41,911 nucleotides of DNA from UBA1268 sp002694955 (GTDB lineage: Bacteria > Planctomycetota > Planctomycetia > Pirellulales > UBA1268). The notes under the pieces are model-generated. The model had not been told where the DNA came from, did not search any database, and was given only the letters and a program-made list of their open reading frames with translations. The DNA lies in the NCBI GenBank assembly GCA_028066355.1, contig JALCBP010000019.1, positions 1 through 41,911 of the forward strand, written 5' to 3'. Shown here one piece after another: positions 25,502-35,002 of this stretch (within the stretch, counting starts at the first letter, position 1; each line of letters starts with the position of its first letter). The position numbers and the translations under genes are program-made.

Positions 25502-27112
25502 TTATTTCACACCCGTGTGATGGCTTACCGCTGCAGCAACAAGACCAGCAAAGAGCGGATGAGCAGCGGTCGGTTTACTTTTAAATTCTGGATGAAACTG
25601 CACCGCGACGAACCAAGGGTGTTCCGCTACTTCAACAATTTCAACAAGACTTTTTTCCGGATGTGTGCCAGCGATCAGAAGACCAGCTTCCTCGAGTTGT
25701 TTTCTGTAGCCACCGTTGAATTCATAGCGGTGGCGGTGACGTTCAGAAATATCTGAAACATCATATGCGGCTCTAGATCTGCTGCCGTCGCTAAGAAGAG
25801 CAGGCTGGCTTCCGAGTCGCATCGTCCCACCTTTGTCTGTCACACCCTCTTGTTCTTCCATCAGGCAGATAACCGGATGTGGGGTATCTCGGAAAAACTC
25901 TGTTGAGTGTGCTTCGCTGAGGCCAGCTACATTACGGGCAAAGTCAATGACCGCACACTGCATGCCTAGACAAATTCCAAGAAATGGAAGATTCCGTTCT
26001 CGAGCGTAGCGAATAGCTTCGACTTTTCCTTCCACACCACGTTCACCAAAGCCCCCAGGGACTATGAGTGCATCAAATCCGGCAAGTGTCTTTTCTGCAC
26101 CGTTCTGCTCAATTTCTTCACTCTTTATTGGCTGAACTCGGACTTGTGTGTAGTTCGCAATGCCTCCGTGATCGAGAGCCTCGTAAATACTTTTGTAGGC
26201 ATCACGGTGCTCAGCGTATTTGCCTACAAGTGCAATTGAAACCTCGTGTTCCGGGTTGCGAAGCCGATGCAGAATATCATGCCACCCTTCAAGATTTGCA
26301 GAAGCGGCGGGCAGGTTGAGTTGCTTCAGGATGAGGTCATCAATCTTGTTTGCCTGAAGTGACAAGGGAACTTCATAGATTGAAAAGTCTTTGTCCCGTT
26401 CTTCAATGACGGAGTGCAGTGGGACGTTACAAAAAAGCGCAATTTTTTCTCGGTCGGACGTATCAAGGCTTCGCTCGGTGCGGCACACAAGAATATCTGG
26501 CTGAATACCAATCTGACGGAGAATTCCAACAGAGTGTTGTGTTGGCTTGGTTTTGAGTTCACCAGCAGCCTTTAGGAATGGAACCAGAGTGAGGTGAATG
26601 AACATGCAATTTTCACGACCACGCTCAAGAGGGATCTGTCGAATGGCCTCAAGGAAAGGCAGGCTTTCGATGTCTCCAACTGTGCCGCCAATTTCTGTAA
26701 TCACAACATCGGTGTCGGTATCATCAAGTTGTAGAACGACTTCTTTTATTTCATTGGTAATATGTGGGATGACTTGAACTGTTTTCCCGAGGAACTCACC
26801 CCGTCGTTCCTTGTTGATTACAGATTGGTAAATCTGACCGGTGGTATAGTTGCTCTGTCGTGTCAGATGCGTTGTGGTGAATCGTTCGTAATGGCCTAAA
26901 TCGAGATCAGTTTCGCTGCCGTCATCGAGGACATACACCTCTCCATGTTGATATGGGCTCATGGTTCCTGGATCGACATTAATGTACGGATCGAGTTTCT
27001 GCATCTTGACACGCAGCCCACGTGATTCGAGGAGCATTGCGATTGAGGCACTCGTCAGCCCTTTACCGAGCGAACTGACGACCCCACCGGTCACAAAAAT
27101 ATGCTTAGTCAC
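25502..27112 (-). CDS. pyrG: CTP synthase
   Basis: Makes CTP from UTP, ATP and glutamine. I chose the GTG at 27112, which gives the invariant start TKHIFVTGGVVSSLGKG with the P-loop at the very N-terminus and 536 residues in total; a longer frame from 27178 adds 22 unlike residues. The synthase part has KLDPYINVDPGTM and ITEIGGTVGDIES. The glutaminase part begins near residue 295 and has the nucleophile in LGICLGMQ (Cys near 390) and FHPEF with its catalytic His-Glu near 515. The next gene upstream, aroF/G type, is divergent 149 bp away. Confidence 0.97.
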   Translation of the reverse strand: MTKHIFVTGGVVSSLGKGLTSASIAMLLESRGLRVKMQKLDPYINVDPGTMSPYQHGEVYVLDDGSETDLDLGHYERFTTTHLTRQSNYTTGQIYQSVINKERRGEFLGKTVQVIPHITNEIKEVVLQLDDTDTDVVITEIGGTVGDIESLPFLEAIRQIPLERGRENCMFIHLTLVPFLKAAGELKTKPTQHSVGILRQIGIQPDILVCRTERSLDTSDREKIALFCNVPLHSVIEERDKDFSIYEVPLSLQANKIDDLILKQLNLPAASANLEGWHDILHRLRNPEHEVSIALVGKYAEHRDAYKSIYEALDHGGIANYTQVRVQPIKSEEIEQNGAEKTLAGFDALIVPGGFGERGVEGKVEAIRYARERNLPFLGICLGMQCAVIDFARNVAGLSEAHSTEFFRDTPHPVICLMEEQEGVTDKGGTMRLGSQPALLSDGSRSRAAYDVSDISERHRHRYEFNGGYRKQLEEAGLLIAGTHPEKSLVEIVEVAEHPWFVAVQFHPEFKSKPTAAHPLFAGLVAAAVSHHTGVK

Positions 27113-27260
27113 GCGGCAAGATTCCTGAAAAGGTGGAAGTAAATGAAAAAAAGCAGACAGAAACGACCTCAAGAACATACCGAATGACCCAAGTCGATCG
27201 CTACTCGGCCAAATGCACCCCGGGGTTTAGTGTTTCCAGCCGTGGTGTAGAGTGAGAGAG

Positions 27261-28337
27261 ATGGAAACAAACACAAATTTATCTGAAAGCCAACCTTCGA
27301 CTGCTGATGTCCGCATCAGAAGCCTTGACCCCCTTGTGCCACCGGCTCAACTTGTGTCCGCGCATCCATTGACCCATGCCGCAGCTGCAACGGTTGTTTC
27401 AGGTAGAGAACAGGTTGAAAGAGTGCTTGCTGGTGAAGATGAACGGCTTCTGGTTGTTGTTGGCCCATGCTCAATTCATGATCTAGATGGTGCTCGTGAA
27501 TATGCTTCGAGACTGGTCACACTTGCCAAAGAACTTTCAGATCGACTTTTGGTTGTTATGCGTGTGTATTTCGAAAAGCCACGAACAACTGTTGGCTGGA
27601 AGGGTCTCATTAATGATCCGCACCTGGATGATTCTTTTGACGTTGGAACTGGCTTGCGCTTAGCGCGTGAGTTGCTGATTGAAATTGCAGATATGGGTTT
27701 ATCGACGGCAACAGAATTTTTGGAGCCAATAACACCTCAGTTTATTGCTGATACCATCGTGCTTGGTGCAATTGGCGCCCGTACAACAGAGTCACCAACC
27801 CATCGTCAGATGGCGAGCGGTCTGTCGATGCCAGTTGGTTTCAAGAACTCAACAGATGGCTCGCTGCAAGCTGCGATTGATGCCATGCAAGCAGCGAAGG
27901 CCCCGCATTCATTTTTGGGTATTGATAACGGAGGTGGTATCTGCGTCGTGTCGACTGCTGGAAATCCTTGGGGTGTGTTGATGCTTCGTGGAGGACGAGC
28001 TGGTTCAAACTACTCTCCGGATATGTTACTTGATGCGAGAAACAGACTTGAGCAGGCTGGATTAAAGCCGCGAGTCATAGTCGATTGCAGTCATGCAAAC
28101 TCAGGGAAAGATCATCGTCGACAGTCAATTGTCTTCCGAGATGTTCTCAAGCAGCGTATTGAAGGAGATCATTCAATCGTCGGCGTCATGCTTGAAAGTA
28201 ATATTAATCCCGGGAAACAAAAGCCTAATCAGGATCGGTCAGCTCTTGAATATGGTGTTTCCATCACCGACGCCTGCATTGGTTGGGATGAAACTGAAGC
28301 ACTACTTCGTGAGGCATACAGCAGCCTTGGTAAGTGA
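27261..28337 (+). CDS. aroF: 3-deoxy-7-phosphoheptulonate synthase (DAHP synthase, class I)
   Basis: First enzyme of the shikimate pathway, joining PEP and erythrose-4-phosphate. 358 residues from the ATG at 27261; a GTG 9 nt upstream is possible. Class I (AroF/G/H) motifs are complete: VVGPCSIHD with the metal-binding Cys, MRVYFEKPRTTVGWKG, GARTTESPTHR, PVGFKNSTDG, and VDCSHANSGK. It is of the enterobacterial AroFGH type by these motifs. Which amino acid inhibits it cannot be read from the sequence. It is divergent from pyrG. Confidence 0.96.
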   Translation: METNTNLSESQPSTADVRIRSLDPLVPPAQLVSAHPLTHAAAATVVSGREQVERVLAGEDERLLVVVGPCSIHDLDGAREYASRLVTLAKELSDRLLVVMRVYFEKPRTTVGWKGLINDPHLDDSFDVGTGLRLARELLIEIADMGLSTATEFLEPITPQFIADTIVLGAIGARTTESPTHRQMASGLSMPVGFKNSTDGSLQAAIDAMQAAKAPHSFLGIDNGGGICVVSTAGNPWGVLMLRGGRAGSNYSPDMLLDARNRLEQAGLKPRVIVDCSHANSGKDHRRQSIVFRDVLKQRIEGDHSIVGVMLESNINPGKQKPNQDRSALEYGVSITDACIGWDETEALLREAYSSLGK

Positions 28338-28453
28338 TATTCTTGTACCAGTTTCTAGATTTGTTATTCATGTGTTTACCCGATGGTTCGTGGTTACCTG
28401 TTTGCAGATACTTTGGAAGATAAATTATTTCTTTCACTTCTTGGGGAAATGCT

Positions 28454-29482
<1,029 letters not shown>

Positions 29483-29498
29483 TAGTTATTGGTGATTC

Positions 29499-29545
29499 AT
29501 GCCCATCCTCAGTTAGCCGAGCCGAACTGGGGATGGGCATTTTTT
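29499..29545 (+). terminator. Intrinsic terminator after DUF1559 gene
   Basis: A 16-bp stem (ATGCCCATCCTCAGTT with AACTGGGGATGGGCAT, one G-U pair), 10-nt loop and T-run. It lies 17 bp after the stop codon. The lipoprotein gene begins within 40 bp, so readthrough or an own promoter is needed for it. Confidence 0.93.
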
Positions 29546-29579
29546 ATTGAGAGACGTATTTCATTCGAGGAGTCCTGCA

Positions 29580-30053
29580 GTGTTCACGCCATATTCTATC
29601 TTTCATTCAGTATCGAAAAATCTGAGCCGTTATAGCCTTCTTTTTCCACTCGTTCTTTTGACTGGTGTGGTTTGCATCACCGGGTGTGGCCAAAAGAACA
29701 CCGGCGGTAAAGTAAAAATCAATGGAACGGTCATGCTGGATGGCTCGCCGCTCATTTGTGAAGGTGAGGGTGAGTCGTACGTGAATCTCGTCTCAGAAAC
29801 GGGTGAGAACGGCGGAGGTTCTGGATCATTCGACAGATCAACCGGTGCATTTGAAATGGCTATTTTGCCGGGCAACTACAAAGCAGTCATTCGTGCGACA
29901 GATGGGTTCATGGTTGAGGATGAAAAACGAGGACGTGTAACCCCGGCAAAAAGCCTGATCCCCGAAAAGTATTCATCTTCCGACGACACCGATGTGACAG
30001 TGACCGTGTCACCATCTGGTGGTGAAGTGAGCATTGAGCTTTCAAGTGAGTAG
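29580..30053 (+). CDS. Small lipoprotein with carboxypeptidase-regulatory-like fold
   Basis: 157 residues from GTG at 29580, chosen because AGGAG lies 7 nt upstream; a TTG at 29547 would start inside the terminator. Signal peptide with lipobox ITGC (Cys at residue 36) makes it a lipoprotein. The mature part (GKVKINGTVMLDGSPL... then GAFEMAILPGNYKAVI) is the transthyretin-like or carboxypeptidase-regulatory-like beta-sandwich usual in planctomycete lipoproteins next to DUF1559 genes. The function of the pair is unknown. Confidence 0.85.
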   Translation: MFTPYSIFHSVSKNLSRYSLLFPLVLLTGVVCITGCGQKNTGGKVKINGTVMLDGSPLICEGEGESYVNLVSETGENGGGSGSFDRSTGAFEMAILPGNYKAVIRATDGFMVEDEKRGRVTPAKSLIPEKYSSSDDTDVTVTVSPSGGEVSIELSSE

Positions 30054-30079
30054 TACTGACCTCACCCCGAACTCAATTC

Positions 30080-30121
30080 AAAAAGGCCTGCCCTACATTC
30101 TGTTCGGAGCAGGTCTTTTTT
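30080..30121. terminator. Bidirectional intrinsic terminator
   Basis: AAAAAGGCCTGC (30080-30091) and GCAGGTCTTTTT (30109-30120) form a 12-bp stem with one G-U pair. It has a T-run on the right and an A-run on the left. It serves the lipoprotein gene and the convergent universal-stress gene ending at 30127. Confidence 0.9.
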
Positions 30122-30126
30122 ATTGC

Positions 30127-31020
30127 TTATTTCTCAACGGGGACGACAAGTACACTGGCAGCAGCATGGGAGAGAACTGCCTCGGAAGTGCTGCCTAATA
30201 ACCAACGACTGAGTTTATCAGTCGGCGTTCGACCAATGGTAATCAGATCAGTGTGATCTTTTTTTGCCTGCTCGAGTATTTTGTCTCCAGGATTTCCTTC
30301 CAAGATTATTGGACTTGAACCATGGAAGCACTGCGGCAAATCCTTCTGGAAAATTTCCAGTTTACTCGTCAGAGCATAAACTTCGTCATCGTGCTCCTGC
30401 TGCCAGGCTTGCGCAATAGCTGCTGTATCAGGATCTCGCACACGTTTTTCAAGCCATTTTGGGAGTGGGCCAGCGAGCATTGATTCTGCTACGCCGATCA
30501 CACTTCCCTCTGTTGTTTTCGACCAATGCAGTTCCTGTAGTGTTTTGCTGACTGCAGATGCACTCGCTGGGTGATGGCAGGCCAAGGTGCGAAAGCTTCC
30601 ATCTTCTGGTGGGTGGCTGCGGACAATAAGTACAGGCAGGTGTGCTCCGTGAAGGACTGCACGGGAAACACTTCCTAGAAGAAATCGTTCGATTGATCCA
30701 TGGCTACGGGCACCAACAGCGACAAGGTCGGCGTGCCAGCCATTCGCTGACTCCAGAATGCCAACAGCTGCCGATGCTGAGCTGCTGATCATTTCAACTG
30801 GTTTTGCAAACTCTGTCGGAAGCAGTGCACGTGCTTCTGCGAAGAGATCAGCTGCACTCCTACTCACGATTGAAGACGATGATTCAGGAAGCCGCTGTTG
30901 TAGTTCTGTAGGTGAGAAGTAGATGGCTACTTGATCTTCGGTAGGGTCAATGATGTGCCCAACCACACGCACTGCATCGAGTGATAGTGGTGACCCGTCA
31001 ACGCCGATTAAAACTTTCAT
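30127..31020 (-). CDS. Universal stress protein, two tandem UspA domains
   Basis: 297 residues, two UspA folds (about 1-138 and 145-297). Both carry the ATP-binding G-2x-G-9x-G(S/T) pattern: GARSHGSIERFLLGS in the first and GRTPTDKLSRWLLGS in the second. The N-terminal MKVLIGVDGS is the classical start; the second domain starts TLACHHPASASAV with a less typical sequence. It is soluble. The role is stress protection or ATP-dependent signalling; the exact function is unknown. The start has AGGA 7 nt upstream, within an 18-bp tandem repeat (31028-31063). Confidence 0.92.
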   Translation of the reverse strand: MKVLIGVDGSPLSLDAVRVVGHIIDPTEDQVAIYFSPTELQQRLPESSSSIVSRSAADLFAEARALLPTEFAKPVEMISSSASAAVGILESANGWHADLVAVGARSHGSIERFLLGSVSRAVLHGAHLPVLIVRSHPPEDGSFRTLACHHPASASAVSKTLQELHWSKTTEGSVIGVAESMLAGPLPKWLEKRVRDPDTAAIAQAWQQEHDDEVYALTSKLEIFQKDLPQCFHGSSPIILEGNPGDKILEQAKKDHTDLITIGRTPTDKLSRWLLGSTSEAVLSHAAASVLVVPVEK

Positions 31021-31027
31021 GAAATGT

Positions 31028-31063
31028 CCTGTTTGCTTCGAAAAACCTGCTTGCTTCGAAAAA
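31028..31063. repeat. 18-bp tandem duplication in leader of universal-stress gene
   Basis: Two adjacent copies, 31028-31045 and 31046-31063, with 17 of 18 bases identical. On the minus strand each copy ends in the AGG that serves as ribosome site in the copy nearer the gene, and each contains TTCGAA. Confidence 0.85.
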
Positions 31064-31142
31064 GTAGCATGTTCAATTTTTCTTTCTTAAAAACCTCTGT
31101 TCAAGGCCTTTTTCATAAGTATGACATGTTTTAACTTAATCT

Positions 31143-32177
31143 TTAGGCCAACCATGTCTTGCTGGGGCTTCCGGGGTGTTCTCGGGCAAGACGTGGCACT
31201 GCATAGCCGGGCAAACGATTCCGTAATTCCTCGACGAGGCGTATTCCTGTTGCTTCAGGCACATCAAAATGGCTTGCTCCGCGGACGGGATCAAGGAGAT
31301 GGAGGTAATACGGAGTTACACCAAGATTGAGCAGCTGTTCAGAGAGCTGAATGAGGCTTTCAGCAGTGTCGTTCACACCACGTAGTAAAACTGCCTGATT
31401 GAATCGTAACCCAACAGCTTGGCCAAGTTTTTTGAGTGATTCGGCAACGGTTGAATCAAGCTCTGCAGCGTGATTGGAATGGATAACAAGGCACACCGTC
31501 AGCCGTGTTTCATTCATGATACGAAGGAAATGCTCTGTGATTCGAGACGGCAAGACAACAGGTAGCCTGCTGTGAATACGCAGCCTCTGGACATGTGGGA
31601 TCGAAGCAAGTTTTTTAATGAGATCTTCAAGAAGGTCATCGTCTACAAGTAACGGATCACCACCGGAGAGAATGACTTCCTGAATAGAGGAGTCTAGTGC
31701 AACCTTTCCAACTGCTGCTGCAAAGCTTGAAGGTGATGCGCCGCTTTCTGCGTAAGGAAATTCACGACGAAAACAGTACCGGCAGTTCACTGCGCAACCG
31801 CTCGTGACGAGAAGTAAACAACGTCCATGGTATTTCTGAATTAAGCCAGTCCCTTGTCGCGCCGCTTGTTCACCAACTGGGTCAGATACAAAATTTGGTA
31901 CATCATCTAATTCTTCAAGCCGCGGTAATACCTGAAGGAGCAGAGGATCATTCAAGTCGCCCGGTCGCATGCGTGAAATAAAACCTCTTGGCACAAGCAA
32001 TGGAAAGTCGCGATTCGCTTTTTTTGCTTTCTCGGCGACGACTGAATCAAGATTCAATAGATCGCAAAGCTCTGACGGGTCACGAACAGCATCGGCTAAT
32101 TCCTGTTTCCAGACTTCCCGAGCCACCTGTGGCTGAAGGGCTTTTTTATCGATCAGTGGGGCGATTGATGATTCCAT
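31143..32177 (-). CDS. epmB: EF-P beta-lysylation protein, lysine 2,3-aminomutase-like radical SAM enzyme
   Basis: 344 residues. The [4Fe-4S]/SAM motif is Cys128-X3-Cys132-X2-Cys135 (SGCAVNCRYCFRR). The fold matches lysine 2,3-aminomutase, but the N-terminus (WKQELADAVRDPSELCDLLNL) and the short length fit EpmB, which converts L-lysine to beta-lysine for attachment to EF-P. PLP-binding lysine is expected near the C-terminus. The divergent neighbour is efp with the matching Lys34, which supports the call. The ligase gene epmA is not in the window. Confidence 0.93.
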   Translation of the reverse strand: MESSIAPLIDKKALQPQVAREVWKQELADAVRDPSELCDLLNLDSVVAEKAKKANRDFPLLVPRGFISRMRPGDLNDPLLLQVLPRLEELDDVPNFVSDPVGEQAARQGTGLIQKYHGRCLLLVTSGCAVNCRYCFRREFPYAESGASPSSFAAAVGKVALDSSIQEVILSGGDPLLVDDDLLEDLIKKLASIPHVQRLRIHSRLPVVLPSRITEHFLRIMNETRLTVCLVIHSNHAAELDSTVAESLKKLGQAVGLRFNQAVLLRGVNDTAESLIQLSEQLLNLGVTPYYLHLLDPVRGASHFDVPEATGIRLVEELRNRLPGYAVPRLAREHPGSPSKTWLA

Positions 32178-32230
32178 GATGAAAACTCAGAACCGATGTC
32201 GTAATGCGGGGCTGTACTGTACGCAGTCTA

Positions 32231-32260
32231 CAACGGACCGTCTCACAAATGGTCCTGTTG
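32231..32260. repeat. Dyad in divergent epmB-efp promoter region
   Basis: CAACGGACC (32231-32239) and GGTCC-T-GTTG (32251-32260) are inverted arms with one unpaired T and an 11-nt loop. The dyad sits between two divergent genes (217 bp), so it may be an operator. Confidence 0.4.
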
Positions 32261-32394
32261 TGAAATAGTTCGCAGAGGTGGATGGCTGTGCAATCACCGT
32301 TGGAACGCTGTATGATGGTGACGAGGGTTGAGGTTGAGTGTCGCGGAATACTCACTAGATGCCTGTGTTGTCCTGAATTGAAAGTGCGATTTCG

Positions 32395-32964
32395 ATGGCT
32401 TCATTTAATACGAGTGAGTTCCGAAAGGGGCTGAAGGTCCAGATTGATGGTGATCCATACATCATGATCGAGTGCAATTTTGTCAAGCCAGGGAAAGGGC
32501 AGGCTCTTTACAAGTGTAAGCTTCGCAACCTGCTAAGAAGTACTGTGCTTGATCGAACGTACAAGAGTGGCGATTCGCTTGAGGCTGCTGACATTACAAC
32601 AATTGATGCTCAATTCCTGTACAAGCAGGGAGATGTGTTTGTGTTTATGGACAACGATAATTATGAGCAGTATGAGTTATCATCTGAACAAGTTGATGAT
32701 GCATGGAAGTGGCTGAAGGAAGGCACAGTCTGTGCCATGATGCTTTACAATGAAAATCCGATCACGATGGAGCCACCCCAGCATATGGTGTTGCAAGTTG
32801 AGTATGCAGAACCTGCTGTTCGTGGAAATACTGCAACAAATTTGACGAAGCCAGTGAAACTTGAAACTGGAGCAGAAATTATGGTGCCAGCATTTATCGA
32901 GCAGGGCCAATTCGTGAAGGTTGATACTCGAAATGGTGAATACACGGAACGAGTTAAAGAATAG
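32395..32964 (+). CDS. efp: Translation elongation factor P
   Basis: Relieves ribosome stalling at consecutive prolines. 189 residues, three beta-barrel domains. The modified residue is Lys34 in KPGKGQA, as in the beta-lysylated E. coli type. The family signature near residues 150-170 is present (VKLETGAEIMVPAFIEQGQFVKVDT). Start ATG at 32395, without strong ribosome site. Divergent from epmB; the pair is a functional module. Confidence 0.97.
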   Translation: MASFNTSEFRKGLKVQIDGDPYIMIECNFVKPGKGQALYKCKLRNLLRSTVLDRTYKSGDSLEAADITTIDAQFLYKQGDVFVFMDNDNYEQYELSSEQVDDAWKWLKEGTVCAMMLYNENPITMEPPQHMVLQVEYAEPAVRGNTATNLTKPVKLETGAEIMVPAFIEQGQFVKVDTRNGEYTERVKE

Positions 32965-32968
32965 ATAG

Positions 32969-32995
32969 GCGTCTATGCTATCTCGAGATAGACGC
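32969..32995. repeat. Hairpin between convergent genes after efp
   Basis: GCGTCTAT (32969-32976) and ATAGACGC (32988-32995) are perfect arms. The loop and the right arm also contain a 14-bp perfect palindrome, CTATCTCGAGATAG. There is no T-run; possible end of both transcripts. Confidence 0.5.
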
Positions 32996-33008
32996 AACCA
33001 GTATTTGA

Positions 33009-33584
33009 CTACCGATGGTTGCCGCACGCTAGACTTCGGCAATAGTTAAAGAGGGTATACCATTCAATCGCTGCTACTTCTCGGAGAACACGGCAAACAA
33101 CTTTGTTGGGATTGTGGCTTGCAGATTCAGATGCCTCAATAAATTGTTGTGGTTTCCAGTCGGTACACTGAGATAGCCATTGAGCTTCATCCGGAAGTTC
33201 AGTTTGTTTGGCATATTCTCGCACTTTTTCTCCAAGTGTGGAAAACAATGAATGGTCTCCCACACGGCGAAACCAGTAAGCTGCATTGCCCGCATCGGGT
33301 TCTCGACGGTGCATGATGCCGTGCCACCAACTGCCCTCAGGCGTTTCAATGTTTTGGCTGAGTTCATGGGACCGGTCGAGGAATCCATTCCAAAGCCACA
33401 TGCCTGCAAGGCAGCAATCGGCGTCTTTTGGTGAAATGACGGCGGATCCGAGTATGGTTTCTGATGAAGTTTCTGCCATCAGTTGTTCGAATCCAGCCTT
33501 CGGTGTCCCTGGCCCAAGTGGTGGCAGGTCTGGGTCAAGCAGGTCAGCGATCTCGGAAGGAAGGTAGAAAGAAGGGTTTAGCAT
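33009..33584 (-). CDS. Conserved protein of unknown function
   Basis: 191 residues, soluble, Trp- and His-rich in the middle: GMWLWNGFLDRSHELSQNIE, then SWWHGIMHRREPDAGNAAYW. These motifs look like an enzyme active site or metal site (His, Glu, Asp). I remember similar sequences in planctomycetes and other bacteria as hypothetical proteins, but no function. Convergent with efp. Confidence 0.75.
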   Translation of the reverse strand: MLNPSFYLPSEIADLLDPDLPPLGPGTPKAGFEQLMAETSSETILGSAVISPKDADCCLAGMWLWNGFLDRSHELSQNIETPEGSWWHGIMHRREPDAGNAAYWFRRVGDHSLFSTLGEKVREYAKQTELPDEAQWLSQCTDWKPQQFIEASESASHNPNKVVCRVLREVAAIEWYTLFNYCRSLACGNHR

Positions 33585-33617
33585 GGTAGTTGATGTTGTC
33601 TAACCTTAAAGGGTGGC

Positions 33618-33658
33618 AGTGGTTCACGTTGATTGTGAATTTGACGTGAATCACCACT
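33618..33658. repeat. Imperfect dyad upstream of 33584 gene
   Basis: AGTGGTTCACGT (33618-33629) and ACGTGA-ATC-ACCACT (33644-33658) pair over 12 bases with a 3-nt bulge. It lies between two minus-strand genes; it could be an operator for the 33009-33584 gene or the end of the upstream transcript. Confidence 0.45.
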
Positions 33659-33691
33659 CATCTTCACACCGTTAAGCAAAGTTGCCTTCGC

Positions 33692-34777
33692 CTATTGGAA
33701 CAGTCTGCAAATAGGACTTCGTGTTCCATCAGGCCGCACAAGCCAAAAACCTTTATACCTGTTTTTTGATTTCGGAGACGGTGCGGTCTTTTCATTACAG
33801 TAGATTTGCCAGTAGACCGCGTACGGACATCCGAACTTACGTGCAACGTTCAATAACTGGGCGGTTCGATTAAAGGCAGTTTTGGGTGTTGCCTCTGATT
33901 CTGGTAGTCCGAACTCTCCAACATAAATACCATTAGTATGAAATGGGCCAGTAGGACGCTTGTGCCGTGAAATGAAGGCCAGCGATTTTCCAAAATCATC
34001 CGGAGAATCCTTTGTATCCCAAGCGGAATAAGACACCAAATCTACCGAGACATGCGGTAGCACATCTGTCGTAACACTCGGGGCGCTACGAGTCATTGCC
34101 TGTTTGACAAGATTGACCTCGAGTGCGTGGAAAACCTCTGCATTACTGTGCTTCCACTCGGCGCGGGCGCGCTCAATGCCTCTTTGCCGCGCCGCTACCC
34201 ATCGGATCATTGCCGCAGTAGCGGATGGCTTCGGTGCCGTATGAGGATCGAAGTTTCCGCGCAATGCCCAATCTCCCTCCCAATTTTGAATAATAAATGT
34301 TTTATGGGAATTTCTATATGTGGAGAGCAAATATCGCGTGAGCGATGCAAAACATTCCTCTTCGGCTCGCTCATCCTCGGAAGTGAATTCTTCTCGCCAA
34401 TAACTCGCAGAGCATCCGGGACGAAAGGCGTTTAAAATAAATGTGTCAAAACTTCTTGAAAACAACGCGCGAAAATAGGATGTATCTGCGAGGTCCTCGA
34501 GTGTTGCTGCAGAGGGCCACCTTGAGTTCAATGCATAAAGCTTTGGCGAGGGGTTATCTGTGTCCAGACTAAGGGCCACTTTGATACAACGCGCACCTAT
34601 CTTCCTAGCTTCGGCAGCACCTTCATTCAGGTAATCTGTGTCGGAAAATGAGTAAAGACCACCAATATGGGCGATTCCTAGCTGGGTCTCCAAGCGAGGA
34701 GGCGACGCGATGGCAATGGGAATCGCTGCTGCAGTAAACAGAGACACGAGATAGGGCATTCTGTTGCGATGCAGCAT
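33692..34777 (-). CDS. Secreted glycoside-hydrolase-like protein (GH-A clan pattern)
   Basis: 361 residues; signal peptide PYLVSLFTAAAIPIAIASP with cut near IAS. Start M1 at 34777 or M7. The mature part has a TIM-barrel feel: KIGARCIKVAL early, IIQNWEGDWA with Glu167 as possible acid/base, and IYVGEFGLPES with Glu288 as possible nucleophile, then YAVYWQIY with a conserved Trp, the typical end of GH5-like barrels. The family is not one I can name. It is 107 bp upstream of the 33009-33584 gene on the same strand; a shared transcript is possible. Confidence 0.7.
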   Translation of the reverse strand: MLHRNRMPYLVSLFTAAAIPIAIASPPRLETQLGIAHIGGLYSFSDTDYLNEGAAEARKIGARCIKVALSLDTDNPSPKLYALNSRWPSAATLEDLADTSYFRALFSRSFDTFILNAFRPGCSASYWREEFTSEDERAEEECFASLTRYLLSTYRNSHKTFIIQNWEGDWALRGNFDPHTAPKPSATAAMIRWVAARQRGIERARAEWKHSNAEVFHALEVNLVKQAMTRSAPSVTTDVLPHVSVDLVSYSAWDTKDSPDDFGKSLAFISRHKRPTGPFHTNGIYVGEFGLPESEATPKTAFNRTAQLLNVARKFGCPYAVYWQIYCNEKTAPSPKSKNRYKGFWLVRPDGTRSPICRLFQ

Positions 34778-34863
34778 TATTTTCGTGCGTAACGGTACAA
34801 AATCACGCTAAAAAGTCGATATCTTGACGGAACCAGCCGAGCAGATAGGCTGTATTGGATTCT

Positions 34864-34889
34864 CGAATAGTCTTGCACGGAACTATTCG
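34864..34889. repeat. Inverted repeat CGAATAGT/ACTATTCG upstream of LysR gene
   Basis: Perfect 8-bp arms, 10-nt loop, followed by TTTTG. It lies in the 225-bp divergent region between the glycosidase-like gene and the LysR gene; a regulator site is plausible. Confidence 0.5.
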
Positions 34890-34918
34890 TTTTGTAAATA
34901 GTGCTGTGGGCTCATTTT

Positions 34919-34934
34919 CCATGCTGAAGCATGG
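34919..34934. repeat. Inverted repeat CCATGCT/AGCATGG upstream of LysR gene
   Basis: Perfect 7-bp arms around GA, about 70 bp before the LysR start. It is a candidate operator for autoregulation. Confidence 0.5.
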
Positions 34935-35002
34935 TTAAGGGCTTATGGGCCTGTAGTGGCGCTCACCAAATGAGGCCGCTCGTTAATTAGATCGTGGCGG
35001 AT

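Noticed and set aside
27113..27178. N-terminal extension of pyrG
   Set aside because: The 22 extra residues precede the invariant CTP synthase start and have no counterpart in the family.
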